From Planctomycetaceae bacterium (GTDB lineage Bacteria; Planctomycetota; Planctomycetia; Planctomycetales; Planctomycetaceae), in NCBI GenBank assembly GCA_020426345.1, contig JAGQQE010000012.1:1-42516 (forward strand): DNA of 42,516 bases. Direction: 5' to 3'. Under the pieces are notes generated by a model, which was given only the letters and a program-made list of their open reading frames with translations, ran no database searches and had not been told where the DNA came from. A program made the translations under genes and the position numbers. Positions 26,557-34,124 of this stretch are shown here, in pieces (positions within the stretch are counted from its first letter, which is position 1; each line of letters opens with the position of its first letter).

Positions 26557-26692
26557 GTCCTCGGTTAGCAGCCTGTTGAAGAACGGGACTGACTCGACCA
26601 GGAGACATTTAAACACGATCGTTTACAGTCGTCCTGCGTTCCTGTCCCGGTTTGCCAGCGGATCGTTAGCAGATAAGGTCAGGGAGACCCCA

Positions 26693-26833
26693 ATGAAATG
26701 GCAATTGAAGACCGGGAAAGCCCCTGCGGGTGAAATCGCAGATGTTGGTGTCTTCTGGTGCGGAGTTCGTGAGTATCACAAGGGTGGCGTGACGCGCTGC
26801 GAGAACTGCCCCATGTCTTGCAGTAACCATTAG
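26693..26833 (+). CDS. 46-residue cysteine-rich microprotein
   Basis: A short gene with a textbook Shine-Dalgarno, AGGGAG six bases before the ATG at 26693, stronger than those of its neighbours. The product starts MKWQLKTGKAPAGEIADVGV and ends VTRCENCPMSCSNH, with four cysteines (C-x13-C-x2-C-x3-C) and two histidines in the last 25 residues, suggesting a small metal-binding or disulfide-rich knuckle. There is no signal peptide or TM. The frame is open upstream to 26543, but that part overlaps GspF copy 3 and lacks a site. It lies between the GspF genes and the small pilin-like genes in the same orientation. No family is recognised. Confidence 0.6.
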   Translation: MKWQLKTGKAPAGEIADVGVFWCGVREYHKGGVTRCENCPMSCSNH

Positions 26834-26861
26834 CCTCCAGCGTGGAAGTGTGGGTTAAGTG

Positions 26862-27344
26862 ATGAAGCGACGGTTGAAAATAAATTCATGCAAAGTTCGG
26901 TGCCGACGGGGTTCGCTCGTCGTGGAGATGGTTGTGTGCACCGTGTTGCTTGGGGTGGTGTCACTGGTGCTTGTGCCATCGTTGCATGGCATCAATCAGC
27001 AACGGCAGGCGATCTTGTTCCGGCAGTACGCAGGCATAGAACTGAACAATCTGCATCAGGCCGTTCTTCACCAGAATCATTTGCCCGGCGAATGCTCTGA
27101 GTCGTTTCGCCATCGTTATCCGTCATCTGCTCTCACGATCAGTGAAGTGTCGACGGCTATTCCGCTGCGTTGTTACCGCCTGATGATTTCAATGCCTGTT
27201 GGTCTCCATCAGCCTCCGGCAGTGGTTTCTGTTGTTATCTGGAAGCCAGATGAAAGTGAAGAACACCCTGCCCGGTCTGCGGAATTGAACGTGCAGCCTG
27301 TTGAGCCTGAAGTGGTTCCGGAACGCGAGGGGGATCAGGAATGA
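26862..27344 (+). CDS. Type II pseudopilin-like protein
   Basis: A 160-residue protein (GTG at 26859 gives one extra residue). The basic leader KVRCRRG is followed by SLVVEMVVCTVLLGVVSLVL, a type III (prepilin) signal: cleavage after Gly, glutamate at position +5 and a hydrophobic helix. This matches minor pseudopilins such as GspH/GspI. The remainder is a small domain with NNLHQAVLHQN, YPSSALTISEVS and PAVVSVVIWKP, and an acidic Glu/Pro tail. Its stop overlaps the next start (ATGA), so the pilin-like genes are translationally coupled. Confidence 0.8.
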   Translation: MKRRLKINSCKVRCRRGSLVVEMVVCTVLLGVVSLVLVPSLHGINQQRQAILFRQYAGIELNNLHQAVLHQNHLPGECSESFRHRYPSSALTISEVSTAIPLRCYRLMISMPVGLHQPPAVVSVVIWKPDESEEHPARSAELNVQPVEPEVVPEREGDQE

Positions 27345-27961
27345 AACGGACCCGCAGAAACGCTCAACTTCGGAGCTGTATGCCGTATTCTCGAAAGGGA
27401 GCCATCTTTCATTATTACCTGATGTATCTGCTTCTCACAGGGACCGTGCTCGTCACTGTGGGGATGATCCTTCATTCGATCTTTCAGTTTGGTTCACGGG
27501 ACGAACTGACTCGACTGCATATGCTGACGCTGATGCGTCTCGAAGAATCGATGCGATACGATGCTGCTCAATGCCACAGTTTTCATTTCACTGCGCCAAC
27601 GGAGCTGGTTTTTGAGAACCATTCGTCGCTGGGATCAGAGGATGGTATGCCCGGCGATGCTGGTTCTTCGGCAGGGATTGTCAAATGGCGATGTGATGGA
27701 CGAACTGTCGAAAGGACGGTCGAACGTGATGCTACGCTGGTTGGACGTGATCGCTTTGTATTTCGTACGGGATCGGCCACCGCATTTCTTGAAGGCGAAA
27801 ACGCAACTGTGATCTTTCGGTTGACCGACGCGCTGCCCAGCCATTCGGAAGCTCGCCCTTTACCGAGCGTCGGGACCAAAGCTCGATGGACAGACATCGC
27901 GCTTTGGCCGTTGGCGAAACCCGGGCAGCAGGAAGTACCGCCAAAGGGGGCTGCTGAATGA
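27341..27961 (+). CDS. Pilin-like membrane protein lacking Glu5
   Basis: A 206-residue protein beginning with a basic stretch (RRNAQLRSCMPYSRKG) and then AIFHYYLMYLLLTGTVLVTV, a single hydrophobic helix placed as in pseudopilins; cleavage after KG is possible, but position +5 is Tyr, not Glu. The external part has FQFGSRDELTRLHMLTLMRL, FHFTAPTELVFENHSSL and VKWRCDGRTVERTVERDA, consistent with a GspJ-like beta domain, though no motif decides it. ATGA overlaps link it to both neighbours. Confidence 0.65.
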   Translation: MKRTRRNAQLRSCMPYSRKGAIFHYYLMYLLLTGTVLVTVGMILHSIFQFGSRDELTRLHMLTLMRLEESMRYDAAQCHSFHFTAPTELVFENHSSLGSEDGMPGDAGSSAGIVKWRCDGRTVERTVERDATLVGRDRFVFRTGSATAFLEGENATVIFRLTDALPSHSEARPLPSVGTKARWTDIALWPLAKPGQQEVPPKGAAE

Positions 27962-28353
27962 AGTCTCATTATCGAAGTGTGCCTGACGCAAGTCTGCGAA
28001 GAGGCGCTGTTTCGGCGATGGTCATTGTCGTGATGGTCGTCTTGTCACTTGTGGTGCTGTCGCAAGTTCGCCGCGTACTTGCTGAACGCCGCCATACAAG
28101 GGACGAACTGCAGCACCTGCAAACCATGCGTCTTTGCGATGCGGGCCTCCTGCTGGCGGAACGCAGTCTGCGTACCGATCAGGCCTGGACCGGGACAGAC
28201 TGGCAAGTGCCGGTTGGAGCAATTGATGAGACAAATTCCGGCAGGGTTATCATCTCTGTAGATAGTAATGGCCTGGTGACCGTCATCGCCTCTTACCCCT
28301 CAAATTCAAACAGACCCTGTCAGGTGACTCGAACGAAAAGGTTTCCGCAATGA
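27958..28353 (+). CDS. Small pilin-like (GspK-like) protein
   Basis: A 131-residue protein with a short leader ending LRRG and then [20 protein letters not shown], an RRG-plus-hydrophobic-helix start that resembles GspK/PilX minor pseudopilins, which typically lack Glu5, as here. Downstream are an Arg-rich segment ([20 protein letters not shown]), [17 protein letters not shown] and a short beta-rich end. It overlaps the next gene by ATGA. GspK-like proteins cap the tip of the pseudopilus; that role is inferred by analogy. Confidence 0.65.
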   Translation: MKSHYRSVPDASLRRGAVSAMVIVVMVVLSLVVLSQVRRVLAERRHTRDELQHLQTMRLCDAGLLLAERSLRTDQAWTGTDWQVPVGAIDETNSGRVIISVDSNGLVTVIASYPSNSNRPCQVTRTKRFPQ

Positions 28354-29279
28354 GCAGTGACTGCCTTCAACGAATCCCGCGCCGCAAGAGCATTGGATTC
28401 ACCCTTATCGAACTACTGGTTGTAATTGCGATCATCGCCATTCTGATCGCGTTGCTCCTGCCTGCAGTGCAGCAGGCTCGCGAAGCTGCTCGCCGGACAC
28501 AGTGCAAGAACAATCTTATGCAGATTGGATTGGCGCTGCAGAATTATGACATGGGATATGAAATGCTGCCGCCGGGAACAGTCAATCCGACGGGCCCCAT
28601 TGCCAATGCACCGACAGGTTACCATCACAGCTGGATCGTGCAGTTGTTGCCAATGATGGAACAGGCCGGATTGTTCTCGAACGTCAATTTTGCCGAAGGC
28701 GCCTACTCTGCTGAAAACGGCAAAGTGCGTTCGGCCAGTATTCCCAGCATGCACTGTCCATCCGACTACGGCCATTTGTCAAATACGGCCGCGACAGGAA
28801 TCATTTCTCGGTCCAGCTATGCCGGATGCACGGGGGGGGATGATGTTGCCATTGATGTGAACAACAATGGGTTGATGTTCCTGAACAGCAGCGTTGGATA
28901 TCGAGAGATTCATGATGGAGCGTCCAATACAATTCTGGTCGGAGAGAAGCGTTTCGATTCGAATCCCGGCGATCTGGGATGGATGTCCGGCACATCTGCA
29001 ACCTTGCGAAGTACCGGAATTCCACCAAACTACCTGCAAGCGAACGCAAGGACCGGATTGCCAGGCGCGGGATTGAACCGGATTTCATCGGACGATGGAG
29101 AACCATTGCCGGAAGTGCCCGATGATCAGAAAACGGGCGGCTTCAGCAGCCGACACACCGGCGGGGTCCAAACACTGTTTGCTGATGGTTCTGTCCGGTT
29201 CATCAGCGAGAATATCGATGTGCGGATGTTCCAGTATCTGGGTAATCGCAACGACATGCAGATCCTCGCGGATTTCTAA
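28350..29279 (+). CDS. DUF1559-family pseudopilin, copy 1
   Basis: A 309-residue planctomycete pseudopilin. The N-terminal prepilin signal [20 protein letters not shown] (17-36) has Glu5, then [20 protein letters not shown], the standard DUF1559 (SBP_bac_10) lead. The globular part has [42 protein letters not shown] and the C-terminal [20 protein letters not shown] (H-x9-DGSVRF). DUF1559 proteins are greatly expanded in planctomycetes and are thought to be pilus-like subunits. This copy shares an ATGA overlap with the small pilin-like gene, tying it to the secretion cluster. Confidence 0.97.
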   Translation: MSSDCLQRIPRRKSIGFTLIELLVVIAIIAILIALLLPAVQQAREAARRTQCKNNLMQIGLALQNYDMGYEMLPPGTVNPTGPIANAPTGYHHSWIVQLLPMMEQAGLFSNVNFAEGAYSAENGKVRSASIPSMHCPSDYGHLSNTAATGIISRSSYAGCTGGDDVAIDVNNNGLMFLNSSVGYREIHDGASNTILVGEKRFDSNPGDLGWMSGTSATLRSTGIPPNYLQANARTGLPGAGLNRISSDDGEPLPEVPDDQKTGGFSSRHTGGVQTLFADGSVRFISENIDVRMFQYLGNRNDMQILADF

Positions 29280-29294
29280 GGCAAGGGACATAAG

Positions 29295-30500
29295 ATGAGT
29301 TTGTCGCCGGGGAATGCTTTCTGCAAAGGCCACAACAGGCCGCATGGAAGATCGCGTGGATTTTCACTGCTTGAGATGATGGTTGTGATCAGCATCATTG
29401 CTATTCTGATCGCCCTGCTTCTGCCAGCTGTTCAGCAGGCACGGGAGCGAGCGCGATGGACGCAGTGTCGTAACAATCTCATGCAGCTTGGTGTTGCTCT
29501 GCACAGCTACCAAATGTCACATCGAGTGTTGCCATCGGGATGCGTTAATCCTTCGTCCCCGGTCTACACGGGCCAGAAGGACGGCTATCGGATTGGCTGG
29601 CTCGTGCAAATACTGCCATACATGGGTCAGGATGCGGTCTACCGCCGCGTGGACTTTGTGTCTCCGGAGCTCTCATTTCTGGACGATCAGACAATTCGTT
29701 CTCTGGCGAAGGCCAGTGCGTATTTGAAAACACAGAGACCCGTTGCAGAGACACCCGTTGCAGAGTCATCCGGGCCAGATGCGAATGAACCGGACATCGC
29801 TGCCGGGGATGACTCCCCGTACCCGGCTGCTGGTCTGGAATACTTTGGCGGTGGCTTCTCGGGCTACAGCGGAGTTGATGATTTTGATCCGGAGATCGAA
29901 TCTGCAGAAGAATATATTGCTCGTTTCAAATTCAGTTATACCGGTGCCGAGATCAATTTGCCGTTTCTGTCATGTCCATCGGACCCGGGTAGTCGTAATC
30001 CTGGTCGGTTTGGATACGAAGGTAATTACGCGGGTTGCCATTCGTCCGTCGAGACGCTGATCAGTTCTGACAATGATGGTGTCCTGTTTCTGAACAGTTC
30101 AATTTCGCTGCTTGATGTTCCGGACGGTACGGCGACCACAATTCTGCTGGGGGAGCACGCGAATGATCGCAGGGGCGATGGCTGGTTTTATGGCGATCGG
30201 AGTACGCTGCGAAATGGCGGAACGATGCCTGGCATGTCCAGATATAATAGCTGGCAACGCGGTGAGTCTCCTCCGGATGGTGAATACACTGCTGAACAAC
30301 TGGCCGCGATGGATGATGAAGAGCGCGCAGTGGTCATTTCCAGGCAGGTCGTCGGCAGCTTTGACAGCTTTCACACGAGTGTTAACTTTGCCTTCTGTGA
30401 TGGAAGCGTGCGGCAGCTGGACAGGATGATTCATCCAGCGGTTTTTCAATCGCTCTGCGGTCGGAATGACGGGCAAATCATTTCAACAGACGAATTCTGA
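29295..30500 (+). CDS. DUF1559-family pseudopilin, copy 2
   Basis: A 401-residue protein, larger than copy 1. Leader GRSRG, then [20 protein letters not shown] with Glu5 and [20 protein letters not shown] mid insertion (about 145-215) is Pro/Asp/Glu-rich with a short duplication (PVAETPVAES), then AEINLPFLSCPSDPGSR, YAGCHSSVETLI, LNSSISLLDVPDGTATTILL and a C-terminal FDSFHTSVNFAFCDGSVRQL. The start ATG at 29295 is 15 bases after copy 1, with AAGGGA-like bases upstream (GGCAAGGGACATAAG). It probably ends the transcript: no pilin-like gene follows. Confidence 0.96.
   Translation: MSLSPGNAFCKGHNRPHGRSRGFSLLEMMVVISIIAILIALLLPAVQQARERARWTQCRNNLMQLGVALHSYQMSHRVLPSGCVNPSSPVYTGQKDGYRIGWLVQILPYMGQDAVYRRVDFVSPELSFLDDQTIRSLAKASAYLKTQRPVAETPVAESSGPDANEPDIAAGDDSPYPAAGLEYFGGGFSGYSGVDDFDPEIESAEEYIARFKFSYTGAEINLPFLSCPSDPGSRNPGRFGYEGNYAGCHSSVETLISSDNDGVLFLNSSISLLDVPDGTATTILLGEHANDRRGDGWFYGDRSTLRNGGTMPGMSRYNSWQRGESPPDGEYTAEQLAAMDDEERAVVISRQVVGSFDSFHTSVNFAFCDGSVRQLDRMIHPAVFQSLCGRNDGQIISTDEF
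29738..29765 (+). repeat. In-frame 15-bp-period duplication in DUF1559 copy 2
   Basis: ACCCGTTGCAGAG occurs at 29738-29750 and 29753-29765 with a 15-base period, giving PVAET-PVAES in the inserted linker. Likely a slippage event. Confidence 0.85.
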
Positions 30501-30647
30501 CAGGGCTTTCAAGAGCGATTCGAAAGGCGGATCGGAACGCCGGCGAGGAACATATTCACACGCTTTTGCGTTTTCGGGCCCGCAATTTCCTATGGGTCCA
30601 TCGGGTTCTTTTTCCCAGCGGGCCGCGAAGATTCTGAACTTCCCGGA

Positions 30648-31637
30648 GTGTCAATTGCGTACATTCTCGGCTTTGAACAGCTGCGGGAGTTCATTGACCG
30701 CCTTGCGGAATTGCGTAGACTTTGCCCCATGAGTCGGCAAACCATATCACCCCACTTTGAAAACGTCTTGAAAGCTGCTGGACAGTTGTCGGCGGCCAGC
30801 AAAGCGTCCGCGGTGATACTGCTGGCCAACCATCCGTTCGACTTCAAAGAAGTCGCAAAGCTTCTTAGCGGAGGGCGGCTGATTGTTGCCGCTGACAAGG
30901 CAGATGTTCAGGAAGCTGTGACTCTTGATGACATCACACTGGTGCCGATTCTGCACGAGCCGCAGACGAGTCATCTGCAGATGACTCAGGTGCTTCTGGA
31001 AGCCATAGCGGATGAGCTGGTGCAGACCGGGGATATCGTTGTCTGTGTCTATTCGCTTCACGAAAGAGACGGATGCGATACCGTAAGTCAGATTCGCCTG
31101 GCTGATCAGTTGTCACGACTCACGTCCAGAGACCTGCAGCGTCTTGAAACGAAGGTGCCTCTTGAGACCCTGCGGATCGTAGTGGATCTGGCCTGCGAAA
31201 TCGGTCGCGAAGGGCGAGAAGGAAAACCCGTTGGGACCTTGTTTGTGGTTGGCAACCACCGCAAAGTCATGCAGTTGTCCACAGAACAGGTTCATGATCC
31301 GTTTCGTGGTTATGCCCGCGTTGAACGGCTGATCCGAAATCCTCGCGTGCGTGAAAGCATCAAAGAAATTGCACAGATGGACGGCGCGTTCGTGATTTCT
31401 GCGGACGGTGTTGTTCAGGCAGCTGGACGTCACTTGCGGGCACAGGGCGAAAATCTCACGCTCTCGAAAGGGCTTGGTTCGCGACACTGGGCTGCAGCAG
31501 AGATTTCTCAGGCCACCGGTGCGATTGCGATCGCTGTTTCCGAGTCGACCGGTACGGTGCGCGTCTTCCAGGACGGGATGGTCGTCCTGAGAATTGAGCC
31601 CATGGATTCCGCGATGAAATGGCATGAGGATTCGTGA
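30648..31637 (+). CDS. Diadenylate cyclase (DisA_N/DAC domain protein)
   Basis: A 329-residue protein from GTG 30648 (302 from ATG 30729). The C-terminal DAC domain (about 195-315) makes c-di-AMP from two ATP: KPVGTLFVVGNHRKVMQLS (193-211), MDGAFVISADGVV (244-256, DGA motif), GLGSRHWAAAEISQATGAIA (275-294, RHx motif with W in place of the usual R) and VSESTGTVRVFQDG. The N-terminal 150 residues (AVILLANHPFDFKEVAKLLS, VPILHEPQTSHLQMTQVLLE) form a nucleotide-binding-like domain seen with DAC domains in planctomycetes, deltaproteobacteria and archaeal DacZ relatives. No TM helix, so it is cytoplasmic and not CdaA. A DHH phosphoesterase lies two genes downstream. Confidence 0.88.
   Translation: MSIAYILGFEQLREFIDRLAELRRLCPMSRQTISPHFENVLKAAGQLSAASKASAVILLANHPFDFKEVAKLLSGGRLIVAADKADVQEAVTLDDITLVPILHEPQTSHLQMTQVLLEAIADELVQTGDIVVCVYSLHERDGCDTVSQIRLADQLSRLTSRDLQRLETKVPLETLRIVVDLACEIGREGREGKPVGTLFVVGNHRKVMQLSTEQVHDPFRGYARVERLIRNPRVRESIKEIAQMDGAFVISADGVVQAAGRHLRAQGENLTLSKGLGSRHWAAAEISQATGAIAIAVSESTGTVRVFQDGMVVLRIEPMDSAMKWHEDS
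30694..30721 (+). promoter_or_regulatory. Candidate sigma-70-type promoter in front of the diadenylate cyclase gene
   Basis: TTGACC (30694-30699), 16 bases, TAGACT (30716-30721). An ATG follows eight bases after the -10, so transcription from here would give a nearly leaderless message starting at 30729. It overlaps the codons of the longer gene model, so only one of the two readings can be fully right. Confidence 0.35.
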
Positions 31638-31766
31638 CATTCCTTTTTGAGCATGACCTTCTCTTCTAAACTGCCGGTTCAATTCTGATGTCGCTGGTTA
31701 CGGGATCTCCGTTTCTGAATCAGTGGATGTGTGGCCGACCAGACTTTGCTCAGATCGGAAAATCGC

Positions 31767-32609
31767 ATGAAATGCCTCACAAATCACGCCGTCTTCGTCG
31801 TGCTGGTTCTGATGCTCGATGTACCTACAATTTCCGGGGATGAATCGAGGGCGAATCGGCAGGGAGCAGCGGTGGCCGATGCGGAAACGGTTGAGCGGGA
31901 AACCGTCGAGCGGGAAACCGTGGATCCGGATGCGGTGGCCATGCTGCAGGCTGAGGTGGCGGAGCAACTAAAGCTAGCCCTCCGGAAATTGCCGATGGAG
32001 ATCGACGATCACGCAGCGGATGCGGTTCAGCAGTATTCGGCTCGCGGCGACGTGCGGTTCTTTTCCGGGCAATTTCAGGAGGCGGTCGATGATTACCGGG
32101 CGATGGTCAGAATTGATCCCCGCCTGGACGCGTCACACTGGCGACTTGGAATCGCCTTTTTCTATGCCGGAAAGCCAAAGGAAGCGGCAAGCCAGTTCGA
32201 CAAATACCATTCTTTTGACGACGTTGATCGTGAGAATGGCATCTGGCGATACTTTTCGCACCACCGTGCTTTTGGTCCGGACCTCGCTCGAAAAGAGCTC
32301 CTTCGATATGCGAAGGATGACCGTCCACCGTTTCCGGAAGTCTACCAGTTGTTCGAAGGACGAATGACGCCAGACCAGGTTCTGGCCGCAATTCCGGCCG
32401 ATGCGCCTGACCGCAATTCGCGGCTGTTCTACTCAGAATTGTATATTGGTCTGAATGAGGTTGTTTTGGGGAAAAACGAAGCCGCAAAACCACATTTGGC
32501 GAACAGCATTCTCAATCCATGGCCTCGTCAAGCGGGGTACGGCCCGTCATACATGTGGCATGTTGGCCGATTGCAATATCTCGAACTTGTCAATCCCCGG
32601 CAAAAATAA
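31767..32609 (+). CDS. Secreted TPR protein
   Basis: From ATG 31767 (GGAA eight bases upstream) the product is 280 residues; an in-frame start 36 bases earlier would hide the signal peptide. MKCLTNHAVFVVLVLMLDVP, cleaved near ISG/D, exports it. A short acidic repeat (VERETVERETV) is followed by TPR-like helices: QQYSARGDVRFFSGQFQEAV, DDYRAMVRIDPRLDASHWRL, GIAFFYAGKPKEAASQFDKY, then a conserved-looking domain (NGIWRYFSHHRAFGPDLARK, LYIGLNEVVLGKNEAAKPHL). It resembles NlpI-like TPR lipoproteins in layout but lacks a lipobox. Partners are unknown. It lies between the diadenylate cyclase and the DHH phosphoesterase on the same strand. Confidence 0.8.
   Translation: MKCLTNHAVFVVLVLMLDVPTISGDESRANRQGAAVADAETVERETVERETVDPDAVAMLQAEVAEQLKLALRKLPMEIDDHAADAVQQYSARGDVRFFSGQFQEAVDDYRAMVRIDPRLDASHWRLGIAFFYAGKPKEAASQFDKYHSFDDVDRENGIWRYFSHHRAFGPDLARKELLRYAKDDRPPFPEVYQLFEGRMTPDQVLAAIPADAPDRNSRLFYSELYIGLNEVVLGKNEAAKPHLANSILNPWPRQAGYGPSYMWHVGRLQYLELVNPRQK
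31893..31921 (+). repeat. 14-of-15-bp tandem duplication in the TPR gene
   Basis: GAGCGGGAAACCGT at 31893-31906 and 31908-31921, period 15, coding for ERETV twice. A slippage-type duplication in the linker after the signal peptide. Confidence 0.85.
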
Positions 32610-32718
32610 GGCACAGTGGAATCGGTAATTCACCATCATTGAATGTTGATTCGCCGGTTGATTTCCCCGACCATTCCCGGATCAAGGGCCAAATCATCCT
32701 CACTGAAAGTGTCTGCAC

Positions 32719-33774
32719 GTGTCGTCTTGTGACTGGGAACTGCTGAAAGAAACCATTCAATCTCACAATTCGTTTCTGATTACCAGTCACGTCAGGCCGG
32801 ATGCCGACGCGCTTGGGTCGGAACTTGGGATGCGTGCCATCCTGCTGGCTCTTGGAAAAGAAGTTACCATCGTCAATGCTTCGGCTCCGCCAGCGAACCT
32901 GCAGTTCCTGAACGCTGACGGCCATGTTCTAAAACTCAACGAATCGATAACGAAGGCCAATGTCCCGAAGGTGGACGTCGTCATCATCGTTGATACCAGT
33001 GCGTGGCAGCAAATCGGGACGATGGCCGACATCATTCAGGCATCCGACGCGAAACGGATTGTGATCGACCATCACGTCAGTTCGGACGACATGAACGCGA
33101 TCGAGTTCAAAGACGTCAACGCAGCAGCGACAGGAGAACTTATCTTCGAAGCTGCCGAAGCTATGAATGTTCAGTTTGACGAAGAGACGGCCAGCGCTTT
33201 GTATGCTGCCATCGCGACCGACACTGGTTGGTTTCGGTTTCCGTCAACCACTGCGCTGACGATGCGTATCGCTGCTTCACTGGTCGATCGAGGGGCTGTA
33301 CCACACATCATTTATAACCTCGTTAATGAACAGTGTTCACTTGCCCGCGTTCGTCTGGCCGGACGTGTTCTGGGGCGAATCACAACCGAAGCGGACGGAC
33401 GTCTGAACTGGGTTTATGCAGATTCATCCGATCTTGCCGAGACAGGCAGCGTCCCTTCGGACACGGAAAGCCTGGTGAACCAGTGTCTGACTGTTGCAGG
33501 ATCTGAAGCTGCATTCATAGCGGTGGAATTACAAACGGGACAGATCAAGTTCAGTCTTCGATGTCGTCCTCCGCACGACGTGGCGAAAGCAGCAGAAAAA
33601 TTCAACGGTGGTGGGCATAAACTTGCCTCCGGTGCCACACTTCCCGGCCCGTTAAAACCCGCCATCGAAAAAATGCGTTTGGCATTCCTGGAGATGCTGG
33701 GAGCCACACCTGCAGAGGAAGCAAAGACGCCGGAAACTGTTGCTGGAAGTGTGAATAGCCAAAAGAATTCCTGA
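32719..33774 (+). CDS. DHH-DHHA1 phosphoesterase (NrnA/DhhP type)
   Basis: A 351-residue cytoplasmic enzyme. The DHH domain has HVRPDADALGS (24-34, D28 and D30 as metal ligands), VDTSA with D92, VIDHHVSS (116-123) and D-T-G at 168-170; the DHHA1 domain has FNGGGHKLASGA (296-307). NrnA/DhhP enzymes degrade nanoRNA, pAp and, in several bacteria, pApA or c-di-AMP. With a diadenylate cyclase 1.1 kb upstream, a role in c-di-AMP or pApA turnover is plausible but not shown. No PAS/GGDEF/TM part of GdpP is present. GTG start, weak ribosome binding site (GAAAG nine bases upstream). The final 25 residues are Ala/Glu/Thr-rich. Confidence 0.93.
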   Translation: MSSCDWELLKETIQSHNSFLITSHVRPDADALGSELGMRAILLALGKEVTIVNASAPPANLQFLNADGHVLKLNESITKANVPKVDVVIIVDTSAWQQIGTMADIIQASDAKRIVIDHHVSSDDMNAIEFKDVNAAATGELIFEAAEAMNVQFDEETASALYAAIATDTGWFRFPSTTALTMRIAASLVDRGAVPHIIYNLVNEQCSLARVRLAGRVLGRITTEADGRLNWVYADSSDLAETGSVPSDTESLVNQCLTVAGSEAAFIAVELQTGQIKFSLRCRPPHDVAKAAEKFNGGGHKLASGATLPGPLKPAIEKMRLAFLEMLGATPAEEAKTPETVAGSVNSQKNS

Positions 33775-34124
33775 CAGCGACATCCCGCCGGTCGACTCTG
33801 ATACCACGCCTGCATTGCACACGCTTTGAATTTCGCCGGGATGGCCTGTCGCCGAACTTCCCTTCGCCGCAGGAGATCCGGATGTTCCAGACGACGGCAA
33901 CACGAAAGCTGAGTTCACGAATTGTTGGCGGTCCCGGATGTTTGGGTGCCTGCTCTTGTCGGCTTCGTGGATACTGGGCTTCGTGGATACTGGGCTTCGC
34001 GGCGTGTTTGTTTTCTATCAGCCGAGCCTGCGTTATAGTCGTCAGCCGATACTGACCTTCCACTCCGCTGGTTCATCTTGCGGAGCTCCCGCCTCGTCCA
34101 TACCAGACAAAGACGGAGATCCGC
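33775..34124. other. 350-base spacer ahead of the PA14-cytochrome gene
   Basis: No gene recognised. A TATAGT at 34034-34039 is a possible -10 about 90 bases upstream of the ATG, with only weak -35 candidates. It contains the 16-bp tandem repeat at 33963-33999. Confidence 0.4.
33963..33999. repeat. 16-bp tandem repeat
   Basis: CTTCGTGGATACTGGG at 33963-33978 and again, exactly, at 33979-33994, followed by a partial third copy (CTTCG). It lies in the non-coding spacer about 130 bases before the large cytochrome gene. Confidence 0.9.

Noticed and set aside
26543-26692. Upstream extension of the microprotein to 96 residues
   Set aside because: It overlaps the GspF copy 3 end and the strong ribosome binding site sits before the internal ATG at 26693.
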